A stretch of DNA of 64,000 nucleotides from an uncultured Litoreibacter sp. (GTDB lineage Bacteria; Pseudomonadota; Alphaproteobacteria; Rhodobacterales; Rhodobacteraceae): positions 620,001 through 684,000 of the forward strand of contig NZ_CANKWO010000002.1 of assembly GCF_947487515.1 (NCBI RefSeq), read 5' to 3'. Both the position numbers and the translations under genes were made by a program. Positions 1 through 7,546 of this stretch are shown piece after piece. Below the pieces are notes generated by a model, which saw only the letters and a list, made by a program, of their open reading frames with translations, had not been told where the DNA came from and searched no databases. Each line of letters starts with the position of its first letter. The first letter of the stretch is position 1.

Positions 1-1
1 C

Positions 2-421
2 ACTGCCATGCCTAAGTCTTGCGAACTAGACTTCATCTCCGGAGCAAGCATGGTTGCCTCACGCGCATTCATCCTAAGCGCAGGCCTTATGCCAGAGCAG
101 TATTTTCTATATTACGAAGAGGTCTCATGGGCGCAAAACAGGGGTGAATTTCCTCTGGTGGTGTGTGAAAACGCATCAGTTCTGCACAGTGCTGGCGCGT
201 CTATCGGTTCGCCCACGCTAAGTCGGGGGCCTTCTGCCTTGTCGGTCTATTACAAGCACCGGTCTCGCATGATGTTCATGATCGCCCATCACCCTTTGCG
301 CGTACCCGTTGCCTATTTGTTTGGCTGGGGAAAGCTGCTTCAGCACTTAAAGCGCGGCCAATATGCGGCGATCCCTGCGATTTTGCGAGCCATGCACGGG
401 CTTCCACTTCGCACGGAATAG
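2..421 (+). CDS. GT2 glycosyltransferase, C-terminal part (cut by left edge)
   Basis: This is the C-terminal part of a family 2 glycosyltransferase, likely adding a sugar to a lipid-linked exopolysaccharide repeat at the inner face of the cytoplasmic membrane. The frame is open to the left edge, so the DxD-containing N-terminal half lies outside the window and the first in-frame ATG (base 8) is not the start. Visible are the acceptor-side signature LDFISGASM followed by FLYYEEVSWAQNR, which matches the FxYxEDxDxxxR region of rhamnosyltransferase-like GT2 enzymes, here with ES in place of the usual ED-D spacing. A basic, amphipathic C-terminal tail follows. It converges on the PssE/PssD genes and belongs with the exopolysaccharide locus. 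The sugar donor cannot be read from the sequence. Confidence 0.8.
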   Translation, partial: TAMPKSCELDFISGASMVASRAFILSAGLMPEQYFLYYEEVSWAQNRGEFPLVVCENASVLHSAGASIGSPTLSRGPSALSVYYKHRSRMMFMIAHHPLRVPVAYLFGWGKLLQHLKRGQYAAIPAILRAMHGLPLRTE

Positions 422-427
422 ACGACC

Positions 428-892
428 TCAAGCAGTTACAAAATCTCGAACCCCAGAAATCAGTCGATCATAGTTCGCCCCATCAGACGCATCCGGTGTT
501 TCAATTTCTTCCAGAAGCAGTCGGGGGATGTCCTCCATATCCCATGCCACACGCAATCCGCGTCGCCCCTCAAACGCAGTAGCGGTAGAAACTTGGTGGT
601 CGTTCCGGTGTTCTGAAAAGCAGGCTCTTCTTGGCACCAAAATGGCCGGTTTATTTGCGTCTCTCGCTGACAGAATAGACCCTATTCCGGCGTGACAGAC
701 CACAATTCGGGCCTGTTGCATGGTGTCTTGAAACTGAGACTTGCTCAGGGTTTGAAAGCTTTCACAGCCAGCATAATCGCCTTGGTCACCCGTTTGCAGG
801 ATCACTTTCTCCTGTCGGTCTGACGCCCAAGTCGCCATAAAATGCAACAACCTTGAGAAGGGCAATTGAGTGCCGACCGTCACAAAAATCAA
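428..892 (-). CDS. PssE/Alg13-like glycosyltransferase subunit
   Basis: This is the catalytic partner of a split glycosyltransferase of the Alg13/Alg14 (PssE/PssD) type, expected to bind the nucleotide sugar and act with the membrane-anchoring PssD-like partner encoded just upstream. The 154-residue product starts with FVTVGTQLPFSRL and has CHAGIGS at 66-72 and HRNDHQ at 95-100, the glycine loop and donor-binding region of this fold. I chose a TTG start that overlaps the pssD stop (TTGA), because the conserved N-terminus begins exactly there; the longer upstream reading adds about 45 residues that only re-read pssD in another frame. Translational coupling to pssD is likely. Length is normal for the family. 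Substrate is not predictable. Confidence 0.85.
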   Translation of the reverse strand: MIFVTVGTQLPFSRLLHFMATWASDRQEKVILQTGDQGDYAGCESFQTLSKSQFQDTMQQARIVVCHAGIGSILSARDANKPAILVPRRACFSEHRNDHQVSTATAFEGRRGLRVAWDMEDIPRLLLEEIETPDASDGANYDRLISGVRDFVTA

Positions 893-1320
893 ATGATCGC
901 TCCCAGATAGACAGCCCCAGATCGATGGGAGACCTGCGGCCATTGAGTTACCCATAGGTCCGAAAATGATCGGGCCAATCGACCTGAAAGCGACATCCTT
1001 TCCGTATTGGCAATCGAGTCGACCCACACGGTGCGCCGCCTGTGAAGTTTAGCCGTGATTAAAACCAACACTCCTGGGGCCGCACCTGTCGAAACTACGG
1101 TGTCAGGATTGATCTGCCGAACAAGTTTCCACGCGGCGATCGCGGTGATGATAAGGCGCCAAGGTGTGCGCATGTTGCAATCCGGCAACCTGATAATGGA
1201 CGCATCCCCGACGTCTGAACTGCAGGCATACACCACTTTCTTGCCATCGAAGGCTTTGGACAACAATTGAAGTTGCTGCCAGTGCCCTCCACCCGAAGAA
1301 ACCGCCAATATCTCACACAT
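889..1320 (-). CDS. PssD/Alg14-like glycosyltransferase subunit
   Basis: Alg14-like membrane-associated subunit that recruits the PssE-like catalytic subunit to the inner face of the membrane for an early glycosyl transfer in exopolysaccharide synthesis. The 143-residue product carries the N-terminal SSGGGHWQQL glycine motif (8-17), a hydrophobic stretch near 50-65, the STGAAPGV segment and a WVDSIANTERMS region, all in family order. It overlaps the pssE-like gene by 4 bases. It sits 1 base downstream of the outer-membrane barrel gene, so the whole minus-strand block from the ExoY-like gene to pssE reads as one operon. A single fused gene split by a frameshift is unlikely, because two-protein forms are normal in bacteria. 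Confidence 0.85.
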   Translation of the reverse strand: MCEILAVSSGGGHWQQLQLLSKAFDGKKVVYACSSDVGDASIIRLPDCNMRTPWRLIITAIAAWKLVRQINPDTVVSTGAAPGVLVLITAKLHRRRTVWVDSIANTERMSLSGRLARSFSDLWVTQWPQVSHRSGAVYLGAII

Positions 1321-1321
1321 C

Positions 1322-2626
1322 TCAGAACCTTCCCGCGAACCGTTTTTCGAACGTTATGAACACCGAATTTGAGGATCGCTTGCCAAGTGCGGCCTCGCTG
1401 CGGCGACGCCTATGCGCGCCAACCACAAGGTTGAAATCTTGTTGCAGTTGATGCCGGTAGGTAGCCCCAATATGCCCAACGGAGCGCGCCGGCGTCTGTG
1501 AGGTCGAATTTGTTTTGAGATACCCTACGGTAAGACCCAAGGATCTTGTCGGATCAAAGTCGCGCACAACCTCCATGTCGAATTTGGTCCCTATTCGCGT
1601 CTCCCCTGAATCGTCCGACCCAAAGAAATCCCGCGAAGCCGATATATTCAGGCTGCCAGGCGTGAATTTCGCGTCATAGGAAACTACCAAGGTAGGTTCC
1701 GCGGATTGGTCCTTCAAACGCGCCATCCCAACGGCAAGCTCCAAGGAATATGCGGGGTGGTTTCGCGACAAGCCAGCTTGCATTCGGACCAATGGGCCAG
1801 AAACGGTGCGGTTCCTCGATAGAAAAAGAAACCGCTTTCCAGACTTGAGGTGCTGCGTGAACGACGACCTCCACATCAACCCGCTGTCCACAAAACCGGT
1901 AGCTTTTAGATCCTGCCATCCGCCGTCCAAAGTAACCTCAAGGGTCCGGCGCAAGTGATGAGAAACACCAAATCGCAACTGCTTGTCTGTGTTCGTTGAA
2001 GTCGTGGCCCCATTGGATTTCAATCGCGTCTCGGCCCAAGATATTTTTCCTTCGGTACGCGCATTCAGACGCAGGTTCACCTCGGCGTTCAATCGCTCGG
2101 CGGAGCGTCGTGCAGGGATCACATCCAGAACCTTGCGCACCCTTTTCCCGTAGCTAAGCACGGCACCCACAGGCTGCCCGAGCCCCACTTTCAGCGTGAC
2201 CCCACCGCTACGAATTCGCTGAACACTTTGGCCGGACGCTAAATCTAGGGCGCCAAGGTCAGCGGAGGAAAAGGCATGGGCGTCCACACCGCCTTCGGGA
2301 ATGCGTTGGCTTGAAATATAGGTCCTAAGGGAGCTCGATTTTGTGCTGCGGCTGTAGTCCAGTTGAACCTTGGATTGTTGCCTCGCACCGCCAAACCGCC
2401 CGCCTTCTAGTCCCAGTTTAATCCTTTGGGTTCGGGTTTCGGAAGACAGGTTAAACTTCAAAATTCCAACGCCAGACGCGCGCTTTGAACTGGCACCGTT
2501 GAGCAACGGATCGCGGCTGATTTCGCCGCCAATCCCAAGTGTAAGATCCGCACGAACGCCGCCACTGTCCTGTGACGCAGCGGGCTCGGTGAAAAGCAGC
2601 GCCAGCACAAGGACCCAACGGATCAT
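1322..2626 (-). CDS. Outer-membrane beta-barrel protein of the exopolysaccharide locus
   Basis: Predicted outer-membrane barrel, 434 residues, with an N-terminal signal peptide (hydrophobic MIRWVLVLALLFTEPAAS, probable cleavage near residue 18). The mature part shows many alternating polar/hydrophobic stretches, a high content of Gly, Ser, Arg and Thr, and a C-terminal aromatic residue (ends RFAGRF), typical of barrel insertion signals. I do not recognise a named family. Its place between a Wza-type export protein (4-base ATGA overlap) and PssD suggests a role in polysaccharide passage or anchoring at the outer membrane, comparable to barrel partners found in other synthase- or Wzy-type loci. 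Function is inferred from context only. Confidence 0.7.
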   Translation of the reverse strand: MIRWVLVLALLFTEPAASQDSGGVRADLTLGIGGEISRDPLLNGASSKRASGVGILKFNLSSETRTQRIKLGLEGGRFGGARQQSKVQLDYSRSTKSSSLRTYISSQRIPEGGVDAHAFSSADLGALDLASGQSVQRIRSGGVTLKVGLGQPVGAVLSYGKRVRKVLDVIPARRSAERLNAEVNLRLNARTEGKISWAETRLKSNGATTSTNTDKQLRFGVSHHLRRTLEVTLDGGWQDLKATGFVDSGLMWRSSFTQHLKSGKRFLFLSRNRTVSGPLVRMQAGLSRNHPAYSLELAVGMARLKDQSAEPTLVVSYDAKFTPGSLNISASRDFFGSDDSGETRIGTKFDMEVVRDFDPTRSLGLTVGYLKTNSTSQTPARSVGHIGATYRHQLQQDFNLVVGAHRRRRSEAALGKRSSNSVFITFEKRFAGRF

Positions 2627-3264
2627 TCAAACAGCTTTCTCTCTGGCACGATAACCACATCACCTGGTGCCAGCTCAAACACCTGTCCACTCCCCCGCAT
2701 GAGCTTCTTCAGGTTGACGCGGTAAGTCATGACTTCGCCGTCAGGGTTGGTTCGCCTGATTTGCACCCGCTTAAGTGCCGCATAAGGGGTCGTACCGCCG
2801 GCCTGTGCCAAAAATTGCATCAGTGAGGCCTTTTCGGGCATCTGCAGTTTGCCCGGCTTAGCCAGCTCACCCATTCCGAAGACAGATATCAGTTTCTCTG
2901 TAATGCGTGGAGGAGAGGCGCTTACCGCTTTGCTCGCGACCCTGCGGGTTGCATTTTTAGCGACAGAGGCCACCGCCACATGCAGGTTGGGGCGCTGCGC
3001 GAAGTTTGGGGCCAGCCCATCCGTCAACGTCTCGCGCAATTGGTGCAAAGTTAGACCGGCAGCCTTAACCTGACCAACCATAGGGAAGGCAATTGTCCCA
3101 TCAGGAAGGACAAGCGCATTCCGGTTCAGGCTGCTGTCTTCGATAACTTCTATCCGAAGCATATCACCCGACCGCAGTTCATACGACTTGCCGATGACCG
3201 GCCCCGCGCACATCACGATGGCGAAAAGAAACCAGTTCCAAACCTTCAACGCCCCGTCCCCCAT
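2623..3264 (-). CDS. Polysaccharide export protein (Wza/Poly_export family)
   Basis: Periplasmic/outer-membrane export protein that helps form the exit channel for exopolysaccharide. The product has a hydrophobic N-terminus, then a Poly_export segment (YELRSGDMLRIEV, followed by LPDGTIAFPMVGQVKAAGLT) and a C-terminal SLBB-like segment ending GDVVIVPERKLFE. At 213 residues it is shorter than E. coli Wza and I see no lipobox cysteine directly after the signal segment (a Cys is present within it). Start is uncertain: the ATG at 3264 overlaps the ExoY-like gene by 19 bases, while a TTG at 3249 overlaps its stop as TTGA, has GGGG upstream and would give a cleaner signal peptide (MKVWNWFLFAI). It is co-transcribed with its neighbours. 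Confidence 0.85.
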   Translation of the reverse strand: MGDGALKVWNWFLFAIVMCAGPVIGKSYELRSGDMLRIEVIEDSSLNRNALVLPDGTIAFPMVGQVKAAGLTLHQLRETLTDGLAPNFAQRPNLHVAVASVAKNATRRVASKAVSASPPRITEKLISVFGMGELAKPGKLQMPEKASLMQFLAQAGGTTPYAALKRVQIRRTNPDGEVMTYRVNLKKLMRGSGQVFELAPGDVVIVPERKLFE

Positions 3265-3941
3265 AAGACCACGCCGACCGTGCGGCAGATAAGCGACAGA
3301 TCATACAAGAACCCTGTTTCCCGTTCGTACATCGCGTCATATTTCGCGCGCGAGGAAAAGCTTTCGTCATTCCGCCCGAACACCTGCCACGGGCCGGTCA
3401 CACCCGGCAGCAAACGGTGGTATGCGGTGCCTGGGTACATGATTGCCTGCTCTCGCAGCATGGGCCGTGGCCCGACCAGCGACATCTCGCCTTTCAACAC
3501 ATTCCAGATTTGGGGCAACTCATCCAAAGAGGTTTTGCGCAGCACTCTGCCTATCGCTGTTATGCGTGGATCCTGTCGCAGCTTTTGGGTTTGATGCCAC
3601 TCAATTGCCGCGTTCGGATCCGTCATCAATATGTCTGTGAGTTGCTGCTCGGCATTCACCCGCATGGTTCGCAACTTCAGCATGCGAAACACCTTGCCGT
3701 CCCTACCCAGCCTTGGCTGGGTATAAAATGCAGGCCCCCCGTCAAGAACTGCCCCAAAGGCCCCAACAAGTAGAAGAGGCAAGGACAAAGGAAGCGTCGC
3801 TAGAACGAGCAAAATGTCCAAAGCCCGTTTCCATCTTTTACAGTAAAGGCCGCCTTGAAGGGGTGCATTCTGGGCGGGAAGGCGGTTGAAAGTGTTTACA
3901 GGTTCCGCGTTCTCAAAATGCCGCGCTACTCGTACATCCAT
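3246..3941 (-). CDS. Undecaprenyl-phosphate sugar phosphotransferase (ExoY/WbaP C-terminal type)
   Basis: Initiating enzyme of exopolysaccharide synthesis: transfers a sugar-1-phosphate, probably Gal-1-P or Glc-1-P, to undecaprenyl phosphate at the membrane. The 231-residue protein has one hydrophobic hairpin segment (about 41-65) followed by the bacterial sugar transferase domain with KLRTM (89-93), TSLDELPQ (137-144) and SLVGPRP (154-160). This is the short ExoY-like form without the extra N-terminal membrane helices of WbaP. It is the first gene of the minus-strand exopolysaccharide operon and is divergent from the Wzz-type gene. The intervening 147 bases contain a CtrA-like site. The exact sugar is not readable. 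Confidence 0.9.
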   Translation of the reverse strand: MDVRVARHFENAEPVNTFNRLPAQNAPLQGGLYCKRWKRALDILLVLATLPLSLPLLLVGAFGAVLDGGPAFYTQPRLGRDGKVFRMLKLRTMRVNAEQQLTDILMTDPNAAIEWHQTQKLRQDPRITAIGRVLRKTSLDELPQIWNVLKGEMSLVGPRPMLREQAIMYPGTAYHRLLPGVTGPWQVFGRNDESFSSRAKYDAMYERETGFLYDLSLICRTVGVVLWGTGR

Positions 3942-4016
3942 GTTGTTGTTTGTCTCCAGTCCAAATCAAATTTCGCGCGCCCCCAAGCGTGTGATCCCAA
4001 GAAGAGCTGAGATGAA

Positions 4017-4031
4017 TTAATTATGTCTTAA
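4017..4031. promoter_or_regulatory. Candidate CtrA-binding site in the divergent exopolysaccharide promoter region
   Basis: The sequence TTAA-TTATGTC-TTAA matches the full alphaproteobacterial CtrA consensus TTAA-N7-TTAA. A third TTAA follows 4 bases later (4036-4039). The site lies in the 147-base gap between the ExoY-like gene (minus) and the Wzz-like gene (plus), 58 bases before the Wzz-like ATG, where it could control either or both. The motif match is direct; binding and cell-cycle or quorum-linked control of the locus are inference. Confidence 0.5.
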
Positions 4032-4088
4032 GTTTTTAAGGGTCTGAGTAGGCAAGGGAATTTTCTTAGAGGTCGGCGGTAAGCAAAT

Positions 4089-5237
4089 ATGATTGAATGG
4101 AAGTACTGGCGTTGGCAGATCATGCGGAATCTTCCCGCAGCCATCATAGCAGCCCTGCTTACTGCGATCGCCGGATGGTTTGCGATCGACGCCTTCCCGA
4201 TCAACCAGAAAGCTTCGGCACGTATCGTGCTGGAACGCAAAATCGGCATGGTCAGTGGTCCAAAGGCCCAACGCACAACCGAAGAGGTGCAGCATCTTCA
4301 GGTTGTCATTCACGCGTTGAGAACCGGATGGTCAGACGCCGGCGCCGAAACGGGCGGTCGACCGGATGTAAATTTGAAGATCGAAACCGCCCGCGACAAG
4401 CCAACCTATCTGCTCATAGAAACCTCTGCCACAGATGCGGACGCCGCTGTATCTGGCACTCACGCCCTTGTGGAGCAGGCCATCGCCGTAAGTGACACAA
4501 CCCAGCAATCCCGTACCGAATCCGCTCTGGCGAAATACCGGACAAACTATGACCTTGCGCAAAATCAGCTTACGCAAGGGCGAGCAGCCCTATCGTCACA
4601 TTTGGCCAAGGCACCCGCCACTCAAGTGGAAACCCTTCGGGGGCAAGTTAGCAAACTACGTGCGCAACTCCTTTCGGCGGAAACCGGACGCACATTCGAA
4701 AACCCTGAACTTGAAAAGCTATACAAAGAACTTGAAGCCGCCAGCGGGATCTATTCTGATATTCACCCCAAGGTTCGCTTGCTTCAAACCCGTATTGCGC
4801 GGGCAAAGGCGAAAATCACGGCACCCACGCGCATTCAGACACAAGACCTGTTGGAGCGCATTCAACTCGTGAATGACAAGCTTGCGGAAGGCACCGCATT
4901 TAATGAAACCACACGCCAGTTACAGCGCGAGATCGAGGTTCAATCGATTGCGGCTCAAAGTACTTTCGATGCACTTGTCAGCGCAGAAAGGGCAAGCGAA
5001 GCCTCAACGATAGGATTTAAAATCATACAAGACGCGACGATCACCAGCCATCGGCAGGAACGTCTGCGCGACGCCCTATTGGTGGCGCTGGCCTTCTTCA
5101 CCCTTGCAGTGGCGGCAGCTACCGTAGCGCTAAAAATCCGCTTTGACCGCCCCATTCGCCGCCCCGTGGATCTTCAACGTTCACTGGGGATTTCTACTTT
5201 TGCAACCCTCCCCGACCTCGGGCCAAGCCTCGGTTAG
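4089..5237 (+). CDS. Wzz/GumC-type chain-length determinant protein
   Basis: Polysaccharide co-polymerase that sets chain length in Wzy-type exopolysaccharide synthesis. It is a 382-residue inner-membrane protein with a transmembrane helix near 15-33, a long periplasmic region rich in predicted coiled coil (about 150-310) and a second helix near 329-349, followed by a short cytoplasmic tail containing RPVDLQRSLGISTFATLP, the usual link to the cytoplasmic kinase. Here the kinase is a separate gene 13 bases downstream, as in Gram-positive CpsC/CpsD systems, rather than fused as in ExoP or Wzc. It heads the plus-strand operon wzz-kinase-acetyltransferase-GT2. Confidence 0.85.
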   Translation: MIEWKYWRWQIMRNLPAAIIAALLTAIAGWFAIDAFPINQKASARIVLERKIGMVSGPKAQRTTEEVQHLQVVIHALRTGWSDAGAETGGRPDVNLKIETARDKPTYLLIETSATDADAAVSGTHALVEQAIAVSDTTQQSRTESALAKYRTNYDLAQNQLTQGRAALSSHLAKAPATQVETLRGQVSKLRAQLLSAETGRTFENPELEKLYKELEAASGIYSDIHPKVRLLQTRIARAKAKITAPTRIQTQDLLERIQLVNDKLAEGTAFNETTRQLQREIEVQSIAAQSTFDALVSAERASEASTIGFKIIQDATITSHRQERLRDALLVALAFFTLAVAAATVALKIRFDRPIRRPVDLQRSLGISTFATLPDLGPSLG

Positions 5238-5250
5238 GAAAGCTTAACAC

Positions 5251-6060
5251 ATGGAACAGTTAACCAATGCGGGCGAAATTTTGCGGTCCACCCAAAGTGA
5301 GGAACCTCTCACGCAGGGGGCAGAAAACCTTGCGGGCTTAACAGATCCAAGTAGCAGCTGGGCAAGATTAACAGAGACCCAATTGGACCCCGTCACATTA
5401 AGGCGCCACCACATTCGAACCGCGAAGGCAGGCGATCAATCCGCCCCTTTTGACCGCCTTCGAACACGTTTGCTAAGCCATATGCGGATGGCAGGACATC
5501 GCCGCATCGCAGTCACCGCGCCCACAGAGCAATGCGGCAGTTCCACGGTGGTTGCCAACCTGGCGCTTAGCCTTGCGCGACAAGAAGACCTAAGGGTTAT
5601 GGTTCTGGACCTGAATTTAAGAAAACCGAATCTAATCCACCTGTTCGGACTGCAAGAGGCCGGCCCACGGTTCTCGGTTTTGACAGGCCATCGTCGAAAC
5701 TTTGACAGCACTTGCTTGCGGATCGGCGCCAACCTTGGGCTCAGTCTAAACGCCACAGCAATGGAAGACGCGACCGAACGACTGGCCCACGCCAAAACCT
5801 ACGCATTGCTGGAGCACATTGAGCGCGACTTCGCGCCGGACCTGATGCTTATGGACCTTGCAGCCCTTAGCCCCAGAGATGACGCCATTGCAGGGCTAAC
5901 TCTTGCGGATTGCGCGCTGCTTGTCGCGCGGGCAGACCAGTCGTCCAAGGCCGAAATAGACGCGGCGGAACGCACTATCGCCGAGAACACAGCATGCTTA
6001 GGCGTTGTTCTGAATGCCTGTCGGTTTTCTCATGCGACAGAGTCTCACCCTCATGGGTGA
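5251..6060 (+). CDS. CpsD/CapB-like ATPase with degenerate Walker A (probable pseudo-tyrosine kinase)
   Basis: Cytoplasmic partner of the Wzz-like protein, related to bacterial tyrosine kinases (BY-kinases). The fold is visible: an N-terminal linker, then IAVTAPTEQCGSST (86-99) at the Walker A position, VMVLDLNLRKP at Walker A', and DLMLMDLA at Walker B. However, the Walker A lysine of GKST is serine (S97), the second acidic residue of the Walker A' DxDxR motif is Asn, and the PP after Walker B is absent. There is no C-terminal tyrosine cluster (it ends with Ser and His residues). It is therefore probably a regulatory or structural protein rather than an active autokinase. It overlaps the next gene by 8 bases if that gene starts at 6053. 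Confidence 0.8.
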   Translation: MEQLTNAGEILRSTQSEEPLTQGAENLAGLTDPSSSWARLTETQLDPVTLRRHHIRTAKAGDQSAPFDRLRTRLLSHMRMAGHRRIAVTAPTEQCGSSTVVANLALSLARQEDLRVMVLDLNLRKPNLIHLFGLQEAGPRFSVLTGHRRNFDSTCLRIGANLGLSLNATAMEDATERLAHAKTYALLEHIERDFAPDLMLMDLAALSPRDDAIAGLTLADCALLVARADQSSKAEIDAAERTIAENTACLGVVLNACRFSHATESHPHG

Positions 6061-6625
6061 TGGCGACCTCATGACGGGGGCCATCGGTCGCAAGCCCGTG
6101 TTGACCCAAGGCCGCCGCGTCACTCGGTTCATCGCGACCCTATTGGACCCACGCGCCTATCTGCATGGATTGAAACTGCTCAACCATTACAATCAGACCC
6201 ATGTCATTCCCCGTCGGTCCATGACCGTTGGTCTGGGGGCGGCCATTAGCCCGACCTGCCAACTTTCAAACCCGACACGCATTCGATTGGGGGCTCGCGC
6301 GCATATTGGGGCGGGGTGCTATCTTTGGGCAGGGCCGGAACACGGCAATATCACCGCCGGCGACGATCTTCTGTTGGGGCCAAATGTCATGATCACTGCC
6401 GCGAACTACCGGTTTCGCGACGGCGCGCCGGTGTCCGCCCAGCTTATGACAGAAGCCTCCGTCAACATTGGAGACAACGTTTGGATCGGCGCCGGTGCAA
6501 TTATTCTACCCGGTGTCACAATTGGCGCCAACGCCGTGGTCGCGGCGGGCGCCGTCGTTCGAAATGATGTCGGCGAAGCAGAAATAGTTGCCGGAGTTCC
6601 CGCAGTCACAACCGGACATCGCTGA
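6053..6625 (+). CDS. Left-handed beta-helix O-acetyltransferase
   Basis: Hexapeptide-repeat acetyltransferase of the WcaF/maltose-acetyltransferase type, expected to transfer acetyl from acetyl-CoA to a sugar hydroxyl of the exopolysaccharide. Repeats of the [LIV]-G-x4 kind run through the middle and end of the protein (IRLGARAHIGAGC, VNIGDNVWIGAGA, VTIGANAVVAAGA), and it ends with the usual VAGVPA segment. I chose the ATG at 6053 (190 residues), which overlaps the kinase-like gene by 8 bases. An earlier ATG at 6014 lies inside that gene, and a later one at 6071 is also possible. It overlaps the following GT2 gene by one base (TGATG), so the operon is tightly coupled. Confidence 0.85.
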   Translation: MGDGDLMTGAIGRKPVLTQGRRVTRFIATLLDPRAYLHGLKLLNHYNQTHVIPRRSMTVGLGAAISPTCQLSNPTRIRLGARAHIGAGCYLWAGPEHGNITAGDDLLLGPNVMITAANYRFRDGAPVSAQLMTEASVNIGDNVWIGAGAIILPGVTIGANAVVAAGAVVRNDVGEAEIVAGVPAVTTGHR

Positions 6626-7494
6626 TGCTGCCGCAGGCCTCTGTCATCATCCCTCACTTCAATGATCTGACGGGATTGAAACTATGTCTTACATCACTGG
6701 AGCGGTGTAGCCGCCTTGATCAGGTTGAGATCATTGTCGTCAATAATGCCCCCTCACCCCTTGATGCGGCGTTTCAAAAAAGCTTCTCCAATGTGCGCTT
6801 TCTTTGCGAGGAAAAACGCGGTGCGGCGCATGCACGAAACACCGGTGTGCAACACGCCCGCGGCGCGATTTTGATCTTCACAGACAGCGACTGCGAGGTT
6901 GCAAGTGACTTTTTGCACGTTGCTTTGATGTTGGGAAAGCACAACGGTGTTTGCGGTGGTGCGATCAAGATGAAAGCGCCGGAGCGGCCGAACCCTATTC
7001 AGGCCTATGAGCAGATTTTTGCTTTCAATCAACAACACTACATCAAAGAAAAAGGGTTCTCCGTCACGGCAAATTTGGTGACCAACATCAATGTGTTCCA
7101 AAAGGTTGGGCCATTTCGCGACGGCTTGTCCGAGGACTATGACTGGTGCCAACGGGCTGCATCAATCGGATATCAAACCTCCTATCAACCCGATCTGGTC
7201 GTCACCCATCCCTGTAGGGCTTCTTGGTCCGATCTTCGCAAAAAGTGGAAGCGTATCACGCAAGAAACATACGCCCTGCACCGGCTCAACAACCGCCCGA
7301 CCTATCTATGGGTTCTGCGTGCCTTTGCCATGCCGGTTTCTATTGCTGCACATATGCCCCGCATTGTGGTGTCGCGCAGGTTGGTTTCGCCGGTGTCGCG
7401 GCTTGCGGCCCTCTACGTCCTTGCCCGCCTACGGTTGTGGCGTATGGGCGAAATGCTTCGCATAGCAGCGGTTCAAAGCAAAGCCGAAGGTTGA
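6625..7494 (+). CDS. Family 2 glycosyltransferase
   Basis: Inverting GT-A glycosyltransferase, 289 residues, likely assembling the exopolysaccharide repeat unit. It begins with the standard ASVIIPHFND strand, has EKRGAAHARNTG and the metal-binding TDSDCEV (DxD) motif near residue 91, and an acceptor-side segment SEDYDWCQRA. The C-terminal 60 residues are basic and amphipathic and may associate with the membrane. Its ATG overlaps the acetyltransferase stop. A short hairpin spans its own stop codon, and gpmI follows 52 bases later, marking the end of the sugar locus. The donor sugar is unknown. Confidence 0.88.
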   Translation: MLPQASVIIPHFNDLTGLKLCLTSLERCSRLDQVEIIVVNNAPSPLDAAFQKSFSNVRFLCEEKRGAAHARNTGVQHARGAILIFTDSDCEVASDFLHVALMLGKHNGVCGGAIKMKAPERPNPIQAYEQIFAFNQQHYIKEKGFSVTANLVTNINVFQKVGPFRDGLSEDYDWCQRAASIGYQTSYQPDLVVTHPCRASWSDLRKKWKRITQETYALHRLNNRPTYLWVLRAFAMPVSIAAHMPRIVVSRRLVSPVSRLAALYVLARLRLWRMGEMLRIAAVQSKAEG

Positions 7495-7503
7495 AGCTTC
7501 GGC
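7483..7503 (+). terminator. Weak hairpin at the end of the exopolysaccharide operon
   Basis: Perfect 7-base stem (GCCGAAG/CTTCGGC) with a 7-base loop that includes the GT2 stop codon. No T-tract follows, so it may only stabilise the transcript end. Confidence 0.3.
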
Positions 7504-7546
7504 CAACGCCGCATAGACAGGAACTGGACCTAAAGCGAGCACAGAT

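Noticed and set aside
428-1320. PssD and PssE as one gene broken by a frameshift
   Set aside because: Two-protein Alg14/Alg13-type pairs are normal in bacteria, and both parts have complete family ends joined by a TTGA overlap.
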